From Aquisalimonas sp. 2447 (GTDB lineage: Bacteria; Pseudomonadota; Gammaproteobacteria; Nitrococcales; Aquisalimonadaceae), in assembly GCF_012044895.1 (NCBI RefSeq), contig NZ_CP050695.1, forward strand, positions 310,001 through 374,000: a stretch of DNA of 64,000 nucleotides, given 5' to 3'. The translations under genes and the position numbers were made by a program. The notes below the pieces were generated by a model that was given only the letters and a program-made list of their open reading frames with translations, was not told where the DNA came from and made no database searches. Below are positions 1-9,158 of this stretch, in pieces. The first letter of the stretch is position 1. Each line of letters begins with the position of its first letter.

Positions 1-130
1 CCACCGCGGCGTGAACCGAGGCGAGCTGGAGGGGTTGGTTCTGCGCCGCGGCGACGGGGAGCTGCCCGGCGTGCGGGGCTGCCGACACGAGCAGCAGGCA
101 GAACAGCAGGGTCAGTCGGGTGCGCGGCAT
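1..130 (-). CDS. Exported protein, N-terminus only (gene runs off left edge)
   Basis: The first 43 codons of a minus-strand gene are visible. They encode a basic start (MPRTR), a hydrophobic core (LTLLFCLLLVSA) and a probable signal peptidase region (APHAG), so the product is exported. The next residues (QLPVAAAQNQPLQL) resemble the opening of periplasmic adaptor subunits of RND efflux pumps, but this is a weak guess from very little sequence. The ATG at 130 has AGGAG about 8 bases upstream. The rest of the gene lies outside the window. Confidence 0.6.
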   Translation of the reverse strand, partial: MPRTRLTLLFCLLLVSAAPHAGQLPVAAAQNQPLQLASVHAAV

Positions 131-282
131 GGGGTCGCTCCTGCAAGATCAGGGATGGCAGGATTGTAGGGTGCGGTTGTCCGGGAAGCCAGAGTGACCC
201 GTGGCCGCTTCCGGGGTTGAAACCATGGGGCGGCACCGCAAGGTGACCCGGGCAGGCAGTTGCAAGATGACGAGGAGCCGCC

Positions 283-714
283 ATGAAGAAATGCATCGTT
301 GTTGCCGACGCCAGCCGGGCACGCATCCTGTTTCGCGACGGTCTCGGCCCGGTGGAAGAGGTGGACAGCCTGGAGCACCCCGAAGGCAGGATGCATCCCG
401 GCCAGCTCGAGGAAGAGGGCGAAGGGGCCCAGCACGAGTCCACCAAGACCACGCTCCGGCGTACCGATCCGCGCACGCCCACGTCCGAGAAGTACGCCCG
501 CCGGTTCGCCGCCGAGGTGGCGGGACACCTGCGCTCCCTGCGCACCAGCGGTGATGCGGAGCAGTTCATACTCGCCGCTGAGCCGCGTTTCCTGGGGTAC
601 CTGCGCGAAAGCCTGGATGCCCCCACCGCTGAACGCGTGGCAGCGAGCATTGCCAAGGACTACGGGGACTTGCCGGCCGAGGAGCTGGCGAAGAAGCTCC
701 CCGTTTCCTCCTGA
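283..714 (+). CDS. Host attachment family protein
   Basis: A 143-residue protein starting MKKCIVVADASRARI, the typical opening of the family annotated as 'host attachment protein' (named for a protein needed for attachment to host cells; related to the bacterial release-factor-like baeRF group). Also typical are the middle region with EGEGAQHESTKTT and the C-terminal helix with RVAASIAKDY. No signal peptide or membrane segment is seen, so it is probably cytoplasmic. The biochemical role in free-living bacteria is not established. GAGGAG lies 7 bases before the ATG. It stands alone: upstream is a divergent exported-protein gene, downstream 147 bases without a recognised feature before the CLC gene. 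Confidence 0.8.
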   Translation: MKKCIVVADASRARILFRDGLGPVEEVDSLEHPEGRMHPGQLEEEGEGAQHESTKTTLRRTDPRTPTSEKYARRFAAEVAGHLRSLRTSGDAEQFILAAEPRFLGYLRESLDAPTAERVAASIAKDYGDLPAEELAKKLPVSS

Positions 715-861
715 CGCCGGAGGCTGCCCCGGTCGCGGCCCGGTCGGGGACCGGCCGGGCCCGTCGCCGAGCAGGCCGGCACGGAGCCTGCATTGCTGCC
801 TGGCACGGTCGGGTCGACAATATGTCCTGATGCCAGGACGCCGGCCGTGTGCAGGGGGACC

Positions 862-2622
862 ATGGAGAATCCGGATCAACCGTTCGGGCAGGGGCGTGCC
901 GGAGCGGTGCTGTTACTGTTGTTGCTGGTCCTGCTCGGCGCGGCGGTCGGTGTCATCGCGGCCTTGCTGGGCCTGGGATTCGTCAGCCTGATCCGCTGGC
1001 TGAATGACCTGCTGGCGATCTCCCCCCGCGCCCGGATGCTGTTCCAGCCCGGCGAGTGGCTGCCGGCCGTGACCATTGCCGTGCCCGCCATCGGCGGCCT
1101 GGTGGTGGGGCTGTTGCACCTGTGGATCCCCGGCGGTCGCCCTCACACCCCCGCCGATGTCATCGCCGCCGTTCAGACCCGCCGGGGGCGTCTCCCGGCA
1201 CGGGCGGGCGTGCTCACTGCCTGCAGCAGCCTCGTTTCGCTCGGTTCTGGTGCATCGGTGGGCCAGTATGGACCACTGGTGCATATCGGCGCGACGCTGG
1301 GTTCCCTGGTTGCCAGGGCGCTGAGAGCGGGGCGCTCGGCGGACAATATTGCCATCGCTGCCGGCGTGGCGGCGGTGATTGCCACGGCCTTCAATGCGCC
1401 CCTGGCCGGGATCGTCTTTGCGCACGAAGTGGTGTTGCGTCACTACGCCCTGCGTGCCTTTGCGCCGGTGGCGGCCGCCGGGATCGTCGGGCACGTGCTG
1501 GCCGACGTGGTGTTCGATCGCGATGCCCTGTTCCACGTGGCCGAGACCGGCGTGCCGCAGGTCTGGGAGTTCGGCGCCTTTCTCCTGATCGGTGCCCTGG
1601 GGGCCCTCGTCGCCGGGGCGTACATGCACGCCATTCTCGGGGTTGGACGAATATCGGAACGCCTGCCGGTGCCCGCCCCGCTGCAGCCCGCCATAGCGGG
1701 GGCCCTGCTGGGGCTCACGGCCCTGTGGGTACCGGACATCCTGGGCATCGGCGAGGAAACCCTGCGCCTGGCCACCATCGACGGTGCCTTCGGGCCCTGG
1801 GAGCTGGCGCTGGTGCTGGTACTCAAGCTGATGGCTACCGCCCTGTGTCTGGGGATGGGGTTCAGCGGTGGCGTGTTCAGCCCGGCCCTGGTGGTGGGAA
1901 CGCTGTTCGGTGCACTCTGCGGTACGGTGATCGGCGGGCTTACCGATGCCCAGGGTGCGACCCTGGCGGTGTACGCGGTCTGCGGCATGGTGGCGGTTAC
2001 GGCGCCGGTGATCGGGGCGCCGCTGACCAGCCTGCTCATCGTCTTCGAGTTGACCGGCAATTATGTCCTCGCGATGGCCGCGCTGGCCAGCATTGCCCTG
2101 GCCAACCCGGTGGGGGCGCAGATGTTCGGTCGCTCGCTGTTCGACATCCAGCTGAAGCAGTCCGGGCTGGATCTGTCGTCCGGGCGCAGCCGCGCCATGC
2201 TGGAGGGCATGCGAGTGCTGCCGTACCTCTCCCGCGCCTGCGTCCGGCTGCGCCCGGAGATCTCCCTGCGCGAAGCGGTGACGACCATGAGTCACGCCGA
2301 CCACGGCGAGGCCTACCTGGTGGATGACCACCAGCGCTATCGGGGCACCGTGACCCTGGCACGGCTGGCAGCCGCCGCGGAAGACGGCGCTGCCGCGGAG
2401 TCGGCGGTGGACTACGTTGACCCGGGCCGGCCGGTGCTGCCCCAGACTGCTTCCGTATGGGAGGCCATGGGTGAGCTGCAGCACTTCGCCGGTGAGGCCA
2501 TTGCCGTGGTTGAGGATCGCCGGTCGCAGCGGTTTCTCGGGGTGATCTACGAGTCCGCGCTGACGCGTGCCTATCTCGACAAGACGGAGGAACTGCGCCG
2601 TGAAGAGTATGGTTCGGGATAG
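862..2622 (+). CDS. CLC-family chloride channel/transporter with C-terminal CBS-like region
   Basis: Membrane protein of the CLC family, about 586 residues, moving chloride or another anion across the inner membrane. Many hydrophobic segments fill the first ~430 residues. GSGASVG at ~128-134 and GMGFSGGVFSPAL are family filter motifs. The last ~140 residues (REAVTTMSHADHGEAYLV onward) look like a CBS-domain pair. The usual GREGP gating motif reads GQYGP (residues 134-138), so the gating glutamate is a tyrosine. The ATG at 862 was chosen over one at 793 because AGGGGG lies just upstream and the extra 23 residues are not family-like. It overlaps the following binding-protein gene by 23 bases. 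Confidence 0.88.
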   Translation: MENPDQPFGQGRAGAVLLLLLLVLLGAAVGVIAALLGLGFVSLIRWLNDLLAISPRARMLFQPGEWLPAVTIAVPAIGGLVVGLLHLWIPGGRPHTPADVIAAVQTRRGRLPARAGVLTACSSLVSLGSGASVGQYGPLVHIGATLGSLVARALRAGRSADNIAIAAGVAAVIATAFNAPLAGIVFAHEVVLRHYALRAFAPVAAAGIVGHVLADVVFDRDALFHVAETGVPQVWEFGAFLLIGALGALVAGAYMHAILGVGRISERLPVPAPLQPAIAGALLGLTALWVPDILGIGEETLRLATIDGAFGPWELALVLVLKLMATALCLGMGFSGGVFSPALVVGTLFGALCGTVIGGLTDAQGATLAVYAVCGMVAVTAPVIGAPLTSLLIVFELTGNYVLAMAALASIALANPVGAQMFGRSLFDIQLKQSGLDLSSGRSRAMLEGMRVLPYLSRACVRLRPEISLREAVTTMSHADHGEAYLVDDHQRYRGTVTLARLAAAAEDGAAAESAVDYVDPGRPVLPQTASVWEAMGELQHFAGEAIAVVEDRRSQRFLGVIYESALTRAYLDKTEELRREEYGSG

Positions 2623-3760
2623 CCGTGGGCGGTGTCGGGGAGTGGGCATTGCCCGCCCATGGTGGCGGCTGGTCGCCCCGGCACTGTCGCTGGTGTTCGT
2701 GGGCGTTTCGTCGATGGCGGTTGCCGATGATGCGCCGGTGCTGCGGGTACTCAGCTGGGGCGGCGCCTACGAGCGGGCGCAGCGGGAGGCGTGGTTCGAC
2801 CCCTTCACCGAGGCCACCGGAGTCGAGGTGCGCGTGGACGAGTACAGCGGCGGCGTCGACGTGCTCCGTGAGGTGGCCGACCGCGGCCAGCCCCCCTGGG
2901 ACCTGATCGACTTCACCATGAGTGACGCCATGGCCGCGTGTGATCAGGGTCTGCTGGAGCGGTTGAGTCCGGCGATCCTGGAAGCGGCTCCCGACGGCAC
3001 ACCGCCGCGCCGGGATTTTCTCGATGGTGCCCTGGGCGACTGCGCCATCGCCCACACGGTGTTTGCCACCGTGGTCGCCTACGATCGCACCGCCTTCCCG
3101 GGCAGACGGCCCACCTCCATCGATGCCCTGTTCGACACCGAGCGTTTCCCGGGCGAGCGGGCACTGCAGCGCAGCCCCAGCGCCAACCTGGAGTGGGCGC
3201 TGCTGTCCTACAACGTCCCGCGCCAGGAGCTCTACGGACTTCTCAGCACCGAGCGAGGCTTGCGTCTGGCGCTACGCCGTCTGGACAGTCTCGGTGACAG
3301 CATCCGCTGGTGGGAGGAGGCGGAGACCCCGGCGCGCCTGCTGGCTGACGGCGAGGTGGTCATGGCCTCCGGCTATAACGGGCGGTTCTTCGACATGATG
3401 GCCAACGAGGGCGCCCCCATCGAGATCCTCTGGGACGCGCAGATCCGCGAATTCGAAACCTGGGCGGTGCCGCGCGGTGCCCGAAACCCGGGGCTGGCCC
3501 GCGAGTTCATCGGCTTTGCCACCGCCACGGAGCGCCTGGTGGCGTTCGCGCGACACCTGCCCTACGGTCCGGCACGTCGTTCCGGCGCGGAGCAGGTCAC
3601 CACCCATGAGCCCAGCGGGATTGATATGCGGCTCCATGTGCCGTCACATCCGTTCAATGCCGAGCGCGCGGTGCGCAAGGACGAGGCGTGGTACGCCAGC
3701 GTTCACGACCGGATCAACGAGCGTTTCATGGCCTGGCTGGAGCAGCGCGACTCGCAGTAG
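2600..3760 (+). CDS. Periplasmic solute-binding protein, polyamine (PotD/PotF)-like
   Basis: Extracellular solute-binding protein of the spermidine/putrescine type (about 386 residues). A twin-basic N-terminus and hydrophobic stretch (LVAPALSLVFVGVSSMAVA) form a signal peptide, followed by VLRVLSWGGAYERAQREAWF, the usual first strand of the fold. NGRFFDM and EFETWAVPRGARNP fit the family. The GTG at 2600 is preferred because GGAGG lies 9 bases upstream; it sits inside the CLC gene, suggesting translational coupling. An ATG at 2609 is possible. No permease or ATPase gene is nearby, so it either serves a transporter encoded elsewhere or has another periplasmic role. The polyamine substrate is inferred from family only. 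Confidence 0.8.
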   Translation: MKSMVRDSRGRCRGVGIARPWWRLVAPALSLVFVGVSSMAVADDAPVLRVLSWGGAYERAQREAWFDPFTEATGVEVRVDEYSGGVDVLREVADRGQPPWDLIDFTMSDAMAACDQGLLERLSPAILEAAPDGTPPRRDFLDGALGDCAIAHTVFATVVAYDRTAFPGRRPTSIDALFDTERFPGERALQRSPSANLEWALLSYNVPRQELYGLLSTERGLRLALRRLDSLGDSIRWWEEAETPARLLADGEVVMASGYNGRFFDMMANEGAPIEILWDAQIREFETWAVPRGARNPGLAREFIGFATATERLVAFARHLPYGPARRSGAEQVTTHEPSGIDMRLHVPSHPFNAERAVRKDEAWYASVHDRINERFMAWLEQRDSQ

Positions 3761-3769
3761 CGCGCCAGG

Positions 3770-4438
3770 TCAGCCGTCGCGCCTGAGGGTGCGGACCCCG
3801 TCACTTCCCCCCAGCAGCAGCACATCCGCTGGCCGCAGGGCGAACAGGCCGTTGGTGACCACGCCGGGGATGTCGTTGAGGGTGCGCTCCATCTTCACCG
3901 GTTCGTCGATGGCGAGGCCGCTGACGTCGAGAATCACGTTGCCGTTGTCGGTGGTCACGCCCTCGCGCAGGGTCGGCTGGCCACCGATGCGCCGCACGAT
4001 CTCCCGGGCGACGAAACTGCGAGCCATGGGAATGACTTCCACGGGTAGCGGGAACTCACCGAGCCGCCCCACCAGCTTGGTGTCATCGGCAATGCAGATG
4101 AAGCTGCGGCTGGCCCCGGCGACGACCTTCTCCCGTGTCAGTGCTCCGCCGCCCCCCTTGATCAGCGAAAGATGGCGGTTGGCCTCGTCGGCGCCGTCCA
4201 CGTAGAGATCCAGCGGTCCGGCCTGGTTCAGGTCCATCACCTCGATGCCGGCGTCGCGCAGCAGCCGCGTGGAGGCCTCGGAGCTGGACACCGCGGCCTT
4301 CACCAGGCCCGGTTCCCGGGCCAGGAGTTCGATGAACACGTTCACCGTCGAGCCCGTGCCAACTCCGAGAATGCTGCCGCGTTCCAGTTGCTTGATAGCG
4401 GCCTCTGCGGCGGCCTGCTTGCCGGTGTCTGCGGACAT
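3770..4438 (-). CDS. rpiA: Ribose-5-phosphate isomerase A
   Basis: Interconverts ribose-5-phosphate and ribulose-5-phosphate in the pentose phosphate pathway. The 222 residues match the family length. GVGTGSTVN near residue 25 forms the phosphate loop, DGADEAN near 84 carries the catalytic acids, and [11 protein letters not shown] near 95 carries the catalytic lysine. The product is cytoplasmic. The ATG at 4438 is preceded by GGAG. It converges with the binding-protein gene (9 bases between stops) and is divergent from ilvA, the same pairing of rpiA and ilvA found in many gammaproteobacteria. Confidence 0.97.
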   Translation of the reverse strand: MSADTGKQAAAEAAIKQLERGSILGVGTGSTVNVFIELLAREPGLVKAAVSSSEASTRLLRDAGIEVMDLNQAGPLDLYVDGADEANRHLSLIKGGGGALTREKVVAGASRSFICIADDTKLVGRLGEFPLPVEVIPMARSFVAREIVRRIGGQPTLREGVTTDNGNVILDVSGLAIDEPVKMERTLNDIPGVVTNGLFALRPADVLLLGGSDGVRTLRRDG

Positions 4439-4507
4439 GATGGTTCTCCGGTTCGCGAGCGAGTCAGGGAATCATACGCTCTCGGAGCGGGTCGATGCAC
4501 CGGCCCT

Positions 4508-4535
4508 TTGCCGCACACCGCGCGGCGTTTAGACT
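4508..4535 (+). promoter_or_regulatory. Possible sigma-70 promoter for ilvA
   Basis: TTGCCG (4508-4513) and TAGACT (4530-4535), 16 bases apart, each match 4 of 6 consensus positions. They lie 55 bases before the ilvA start in the rpiA/ilvA divergent gap. No mapping data; judged by eye. Confidence 0.35.
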
Positions 4536-4589
4536 GAGCCGTCTATTGCAGCGATCACTCGCGAAAGCACAAGGAAAACGGTTGCATCC

Positions 4590-6104
4590 ATGACCCAGGC
4601 CTATCTGGAACGCATTCTTACCGCCTGCGTCTACGACGTGGCAATCAACTCTCCGCTGGATCCGGCCCCGACGCTCTCGGCGCGGCTGCACAACAACGTG
4701 CTGATGAAGCGCGAGGACCTACAGCCGGTATTCTCGTTCAAGCTGCGCGGCGCCTACAACATGATCTCCCGGCTCTCCGACGAGGCCAAAGCCAAAGGTG
4801 TGATCTGTGCCTCCGCCGGCAACCACGCCCAGGGCGTGGCACTGGCGTCGAAGAAGCTGGGCATCAAGGGCGTGATCGTGATGCCGCGTACAACCCCCAG
4901 CATCAAGGTGGATGCGGCGCGCCGGCTTGGTGGCAAGGTCATCCTGCACGGCGACAGCTACGACGAGGCCGCTGCCCACGCCACCAAGCTCATGGAAGAG
5001 CGCGGCATGAGCTGGATTCCTCCCTACGACGCACCGGACATCATCGCCGGACAGGGCACCGTGGGCATGGAGATTCTCCACCAGCACCCGCGGAAGCTCC
5101 ACGCCATCTTCGTGCCCGTGGGCGGCGGCGGGCTGGCGGCCGGCGTGGCCACCTACGTCAAGCAGCTGCGCCCCGACGTCAAGGTCATCGGCGTGGAACC
5201 CGAGGATGCGCCGACGCTGCACGCCGCCCTCAAGGCCAACAAGCGCGTGCAGCTGGAGCAGGTGGGGCTGTTCGCCGACGGCGTGGCCGTGCGCCAGATC
5301 GGCAAGGAGACGTTCCGCGTCCTGCGCAAGCACATCGACGAGGTGGTGCTGGTCTCCACCGACGAGATCTGTGCCGGCATCCGCGACATCTTCGACGACA
5401 CCCGCTCCATCAACGAACCGGCCGGGGCACTGGCGGTAGCGGGGCTGAAGAAGTACGTGGAAGAGCACGGCATCGAGGGCGAGAACCTGGTGGCCATCAA
5501 CAGTGGTGCCAACATGAACTTCAGCCGTCTGGGCCACGTGGCGGAACGGGCCGAAGTGGGCGAGCACCGCGAAGCGGTGCTGGCGGTGACCATCCCCGAG
5601 CGCCCGGGGAGCTTCCGCCAGTTCTGCCAGGCCATCGGCAAGCGTTCGGTCACCGAGTTCAACTACCGCTTCTCCGACCCCCGACAGGCCCACGTGTTCG
5701 TGGGGCTGGCGCTGAACGACGGGGTTCACGAAAAGGACGAGCTGGTGGCGGACCTCCAGGGCAAGGACTATCCCGTGCTCGATCTCACCGACAACGAGAT
5801 GGCCAAGGTGCATCTGCGCCACATGGTGGGCGGGCATGGTCACCTGGTGGAGCATGAGCGGGTGTTCCGCTTCGAGTTCCCGGAGCGCCCCGGCGCGCTC
5901 ACGCAGTTCCTCAACCAGCTGGGGCGGAAGTTCAACATCAGCATGTTCCACTACCGCAACCACGGTGCTGCCTACGGGCGGGTGTTCGTGGGCATTCAGG
6001 TGCCGCCGGAGCACAGCGACCGGTTCGACCAGTTCCTGGACAGCATCAACTACCGCTACGTGGAAGAGACGGACAACCCGGCGTATGCGTTATTCCTGAG
6101 CTGA
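4590..6104 (+). CDS. ilvA: Threonine ammonia-lyase, biosynthetic
   Basis: Deaminates threonine to 2-oxobutanoate, the first committed step of isoleucine synthesis; PLP enzyme, cytoplasmic. 504 residues, the length of the long biosynthetic form. The Schiff-base lysine is K51 in FSFKLRGAYN; SAGNHAQGVA and the glycine loop VGGGGLAAG follow. Two ACT-like regulatory domains fill the C-terminus (AVLAVTIPERPGSF near 332 and FRFEFPERPGAL near 428), which bind isoleucine or valine in known enzymes, so feedback control is expected. Monocistronic, ending at a pair of palindromes. Confidence 0.97.
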   Translation: MTQAYLERILTACVYDVAINSPLDPAPTLSARLHNNVLMKREDLQPVFSFKLRGAYNMISRLSDEAKAKGVICASAGNHAQGVALASKKLGIKGVIVMPRTTPSIKVDAARRLGGKVILHGDSYDEAAAHATKLMEERGMSWIPPYDAPDIIAGQGTVGMEILHQHPRKLHAIFVPVGGGGLAAGVATYVKQLRPDVKVIGVEPEDAPTLHAALKANKRVQLEQVGLFADGVAVRQIGKETFRVLRKHIDEVVLVSTDEICAGIRDIFDDTRSINEPAGALAVAGLKKYVEEHGIEGENLVAINSGANMNFSRLGHVAERAEVGEHREAVLAVTIPERPGSFRQFCQAIGKRSVTEFNYRFSDPRQAHVFVGLALNDGVHEKDELVADLQGKDYPVLDLTDNEMAKVHLRHMVGGHGHLVEHERVFRFEFPERPGALTQFLNQLGRKFNISMFHYRNHGAAYGRVFVGIQVPPEHSDRFDQFLDSINYRYVEETDNPAYALFLS

Positions 6105-6126
6105 GGAAGGCGGGTTGATCCGGGAT

Positions 6127-6241
6127 GGTGGACCTGAAGGTCCACCCTACGCCGGATCTATACGGCCGGTGATTGTATTGCCGGGACCGGCGTCGCTCCT
6201 GCCGGGATCATCTCTGCGTAGGGTGGACGTTCACGTCCACC
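6127..6241. repeat. Pair of REP-like palindromes in inverted orientation
   Basis: GGTGGACCTGAAGGTCCACC at 6127-6146 and GGTGGACGTTCACGTCCACC at 6222-6241 are perfect 9-bp stems with 2-base loops. Both carry a CTAC/GTAG tail pointing towards the other element, so they form an inverted pair. A second pair of the same type with a G-C exchange in each arm lies at 47326-47411. They sit between the convergent ends of ilvA and tex and could also act as a transcription barrier. The family is recognised as REP-like from structure; no RAYT transposase is present here. Confidence 0.75.
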
Positions 6242-6271
6242 ACCTCGAGCCTTTTGATGCCCACCCACGGG

Positions 6272-8578
6272 CTATTTCTTCTTCGCCGCCCGGAAGGCGT
6301 CGGCGAGGCTGCCTTCGGCGGGCTTGGTCTCCTGTGGCTTTGGTTTCGGTTTGCTCCGGTGCGGCTTGCCGCGCTGATTCTTCTGCGCCGGCTTCTCCGC
6401 CGGCTCCTCGCCCGGGAGCGGGTCGTCCATGCGCATAGTGAGCGCAATGCGCTTGCGGCGCTCGTCCACGCTGAGCACCTTGGTCTTTACTACGTCGCCT
6501 GGTTTGACCACCTCCCTGGGATCGCGGATGAACTGCGTGCTCATGGCGGAGATGTGCACCAGGCCGTCCTGGTGAACGCCCAGGTCCACGAAGGCGCCGA
6601 AGTTGGTGACGTTGCTAACCGTGCCTTCCAGCTGCATGCCGGGTTTCAGATCGGCCAGGGTCTCCACGTCCTCGCGCAGGTTGGCGGTGACGAACTCCGG
6701 ACGCGGGTCGCGGCCGGGTTTGTCCAGTTCGGCGAGGATGTCCCGCACCGTGGGTTCGCCGAACTGCTCGTCGGCGTAGTCGGCCGGGCGCAGCGTGCCC
6801 AGGAAGGCGCTGTCGCCGATGGTTTCGTCCAGGCTGCGGCCGTTGGCCTTGAGGATGCGCTCCACCAGCGGATAGGCCTCGGGGTGGACGGCGGAGCGGT
6901 CCAGGGGCTGGGGGCCGCCGTTGATGCGCAGAAAGCCGGCGGCCTGCTCGAAGGTCTTGTCACCCAGGCGCGGTACCTTGCGCAGGGCCTTGCGGTCCGG
7001 GAAGGCACCATTGGCGTCCCGGTGGGCCACCACGTTCTCGGCCAGGGTGGTGTTGAGGCCGGAGACGCGGGCCAGCAGCGGTGCCGAGGCGGTGTTAACG
7101 TCCACGCCCACGGCGTTGACGCAGTCCTCCACCACCGCATCCAGGGTGCGGGCGAGACGGGTCTGGCTGACGTCGTGCTGGTACTGGCCCACACCGATGG
7201 ATTTCGGGTCGATCTTCACCAGTTCCGCCAACGGGTCCTGCAGGCGCCGGGCGATGGACACGGCGCCGCGCAGGCTCACGTCCAGCTCCGGGAACTCCTT
7301 TGCCGCCACTTCCGAGGCGGAGTACACCGAGGCGCCGGCCTCGGAGACCATGACCACCTGGGCGCGCAATTCCGTGTGACGCTTGCCCACCTCTTTGGCT
7401 AGCCGTTCGGTCTCGCGGGAGCCGGTGCCGTTGCCCACGGCCACCATGTCCACCCCGTGGCGCTCCAGGAGCTGGGCCAGGGTGTGGATACTCTGGTCCC
7501 AGGCGTTCTTGGGTGGCAGCGGGTAGATGGTGGCGGTGTCCAGCAGCTTGCCGGTGGACGAGACCACCACCACCTTGCAGCCGGTGCGGATGCCCGGGTC
7601 GATGCCCATGACGCAGCGGCTGCCCGCCGGCGGCGCCAGTAGCAGGTCGTGCAGGTTGCGGCCGAACACCTGAATGGCCTCGGTCTCGGCGCGCTCGCGC
7701 AGGCTGCCGATGAGGTCGGTCTCCAGCCGGGTGTAGAGCTTGACCCGCCAGGTATGGCGCACAAGCGCCTGCAGCCAGTCGTCGCCGGGGCGCCCCTGGT
7801 GGCGGAAACCGAAATGGCCGGCGACGCGGTCGTGGCACGGTCCGGGCTGGTCGCCGTCGATCTCGATGGCGAGGCGCAGGATGCGCTCCTTGCGACCGCG
7901 CAGCAGCGCCAGCGCCCGGTGGGAGGGCACGGCCTTGAGCGGTTCCCGGTAGTCGAAGTAGTCGCTGAACTTGGCGCCGGCATCTTCCTGGCCGGGGGCG
8001 ACCTCGGAGACCAGCACGCCCCTGTTCCAGGCGTGATCGCGCAGTCGGGCCACCAGGTCCGGATCTTCAGCGGCCTCCTCAGCGAGAATGGCGCGGGCGC
8101 CCTCCAGGGCGGCGTCGGCGTCGTTAATCCCGGCCTCGGCGTCGATATACGCAGCGGCCCGGGTGCGCGAATCCTGCGAGGGATCATTGATCAGCGCCCG
8201 CGCCAGCGGCTCGAGCCCCGCCTCGCGGGCGATCTGGCCCTTTGTACGGCGCTTCTTCTTGTAGGGGAGGTAGAGGTCTTCCAGGCGCTGCTTGGTGTCT
8301 GCGGCCTGCAGCGCCTGCAGCAGGCTGTCGCTGAGCTGGCCCTGCTCACGGATGGTGCCGATGATGGTGTCGCGCCGCTCGTTCAGCTCCCGGAGGTAGC
8401 CGAGCCGTTCTTCCAGCTGTCGAAGCTGGGTGTCATCGAGGCCGCCGGTGGCCTCCTTACGGTAGCGGGCGATGAACGGCACCGTGGCGCCGTCGTCCAG
8501 GAGCCGGATACTGGCATCCACCTGCGGGACGCGCACGCCGAGTTCCTCGGCAATCCGTCGGGTGAGGGTGTCGGCCAT
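6272..8578 (-). CDS. tex: Transcription accessory protein Tex (S1 RNA-binding)
   Basis: Large cytoplasmic nucleic-acid-binding protein (768 residues) of the Tex family. The N-terminal helical part begins [14 protein letters not shown] and includes [13 protein letters not shown]-like sequence. A YqgF-like RNase H fold is at ~325-450 ([17 protein letters not shown]). Helix-hairpin-helix segments include [15 protein letters not shown] and FLRINGG. A C-terminal S1 domain is at ~650-720 ([21 protein letters not shown]), followed by a Lys/Pro-rich tail. Tex influences transcription and stress tolerance in other bacteria; the mechanism is only partly known. It is followed on its own strand only by the palindromes downstream. 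Confidence 0.96.
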   Translation of the reverse strand: MADTLTRRIAEELGVRVPQVDASIRLLDDGATVPFIARYRKEATGGLDDTQLRQLEERLGYLRELNERRDTIIGTIREQGQLSDSLLQALQAADTKQRLEDLYLPYKKKRRTKGQIAREAGLEPLARALINDPSQDSRTRAAAYIDAEAGINDADAALEGARAILAEEAAEDPDLVARLRDHAWNRGVLVSEVAPGQEDAGAKFSDYFDYREPLKAVPSHRALALLRGRKERILRLAIEIDGDQPGPCHDRVAGHFGFRHQGRPGDDWLQALVRHTWRVKLYTRLETDLIGSLRERAETEAIQVFGRNLHDLLLAPPAGSRCVMGIDPGIRTGCKVVVVSSTGKLLDTATIYPLPPKNAWDQSIHTLAQLLERHGVDMVAVGNGTGSRETERLAKEVGKRHTELRAQVVMVSEAGASVYSASEVAAKEFPELDVSLRGAVSIARRLQDPLAELVKIDPKSIGVGQYQHDVSQTRLARTLDAVVEDCVNAVGVDVNTASAPLLARVSGLNTTLAENVVAHRDANGAFPDRKALRKVPRLGDKTFEQAAGFLRINGGPQPLDRSAVHPEAYPLVERILKANGRSLDETIGDSAFLGTLRPADYADEQFGEPTVRDILAELDKPGRDPRPEFVTANLREDVETLADLKPGMQLEGTVSNVTNFGAFVDLGVHQDGLVHISAMSTQFIRDPREVVKPGDVVKTKVLSVDERRKRIALTMRMDDPLPGEEPAEKPAQKNQRGKPHRSKPKPKPQETKPAEGSLADAFRAAKKK

Positions 8579-8591
8579 GGATGTGTTTTAT

Positions 8592-8624
8592 GTCTGCTGC
8601 GGGAAAACCGCGATGATAGCAGAC
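8592..8624 (-). other. Inverted repeat between the slp gene and tex
   Basis: GTCTGCT (8592-8598) pairs with AGCAGAC (8618-8624), and inside it GCGG pairs with CCGC around a 5-base loop, with a 6-base bulge on one side. It lies 14 bases upstream of the tex start and after the stop of the Slp gene. It could end slp transcription or form a tex leader hairpin; there is no clear U-tract. Confidence 0.35.
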
Positions 8625-8643
8625 GCCTCCAGGGGCGAGGTGG

Positions 8644-9144
8644 TCACCGTATGATACCGATGCCAATGCCGAAATTGACCCGCGGCTCCTGGCGCTGGGT
8701 GGTGACCTGGCGTGGCCACAGGTGCACGTTGTCGGCGCTGACCACGGCGTAGCGGTACTCCGCCTCGCCAATGGTGGCGGTACGGGATTCCAGCAGCCGG
8801 CCGCGCACGGTCACCTGACGCCCTTCGCTGTAGTCCGCCGGTTCCAGGTAGCCATCGGCCATGATCAGGAAACGTCCCTGGGAGGAACGATCCGTGCGCG
8901 GTTGCTCGCTGCGGTCCAGCGGGTACGCGAGGACCTCCAGCTGCGTGGAGTCTTCCTGGGGGCGCACGCTGATGATGGTGCCGCCCCAGATCACCAGGGC
9001 GTCCTGGATGCGTTCGCTGGCGGCCTGTCGAGGTTGTAGATCCCGGTTCACGCCCTCGGTGTCAAAGCCAGGGCCGCTGGCACAGGCGGAAAGCGCCAGG
9101 GCAGTGAGAATGGTGAATAGCAGTCCGGTGGTGCGCGTGCCCAT
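8644..9144 (-). CDS. Slp-family outer-membrane lipoprotein (first of two)
   Basis: Lipoprotein of 166 residues. The signal ends in the lipobox LSAC (Cys21), predicting lipid anchoring, most likely to the outer membrane. The mature part has the Slp family core: ALVIWGGTIISV, LEVLAYPLD, GRFLIMADGYLEP and VTVRGRLLES, ending in a short glycine/isoleucine tail. Slp proteins are starvation- or stationary-phase-inducible in enterics; their function is poorly known. It lies 14 bases after a second, diverged Slp gene on the same strand, so the two form a tandem pair, probably one operon. Confidence 0.82.
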   Translation of the reverse strand: MGTRTTGLLFTILTALALSACASGPGFDTEGVNRDLQPRQAASERIQDALVIWGGTIISVRPQEDSTQLEVLAYPLDRSEQPRTDRSSQGRFLIMADGYLEPADYSEGRQVTVRGRLLESRTATIGEAEYRYAVVSADNVHLWPRQVTTQRQEPRVNFGIGIGIIR

Positions 9145-9158
9145 AACCGCTCCAGGAG

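Noticed and set aside
913-2649. 578-codon open frame antisense to the CLC gene
   Set aside because: Product is rich in His, Gln, Arg and Gly with no family pattern. It mirrors the codon bias of the CLC gene, a common effect in GC-rich DNA.
4719-6014. 431-codon open frame antisense to ilvA
   Set aside because: Shadow of ilvA with His/Leu/Val-rich composition and no recognisable fold.
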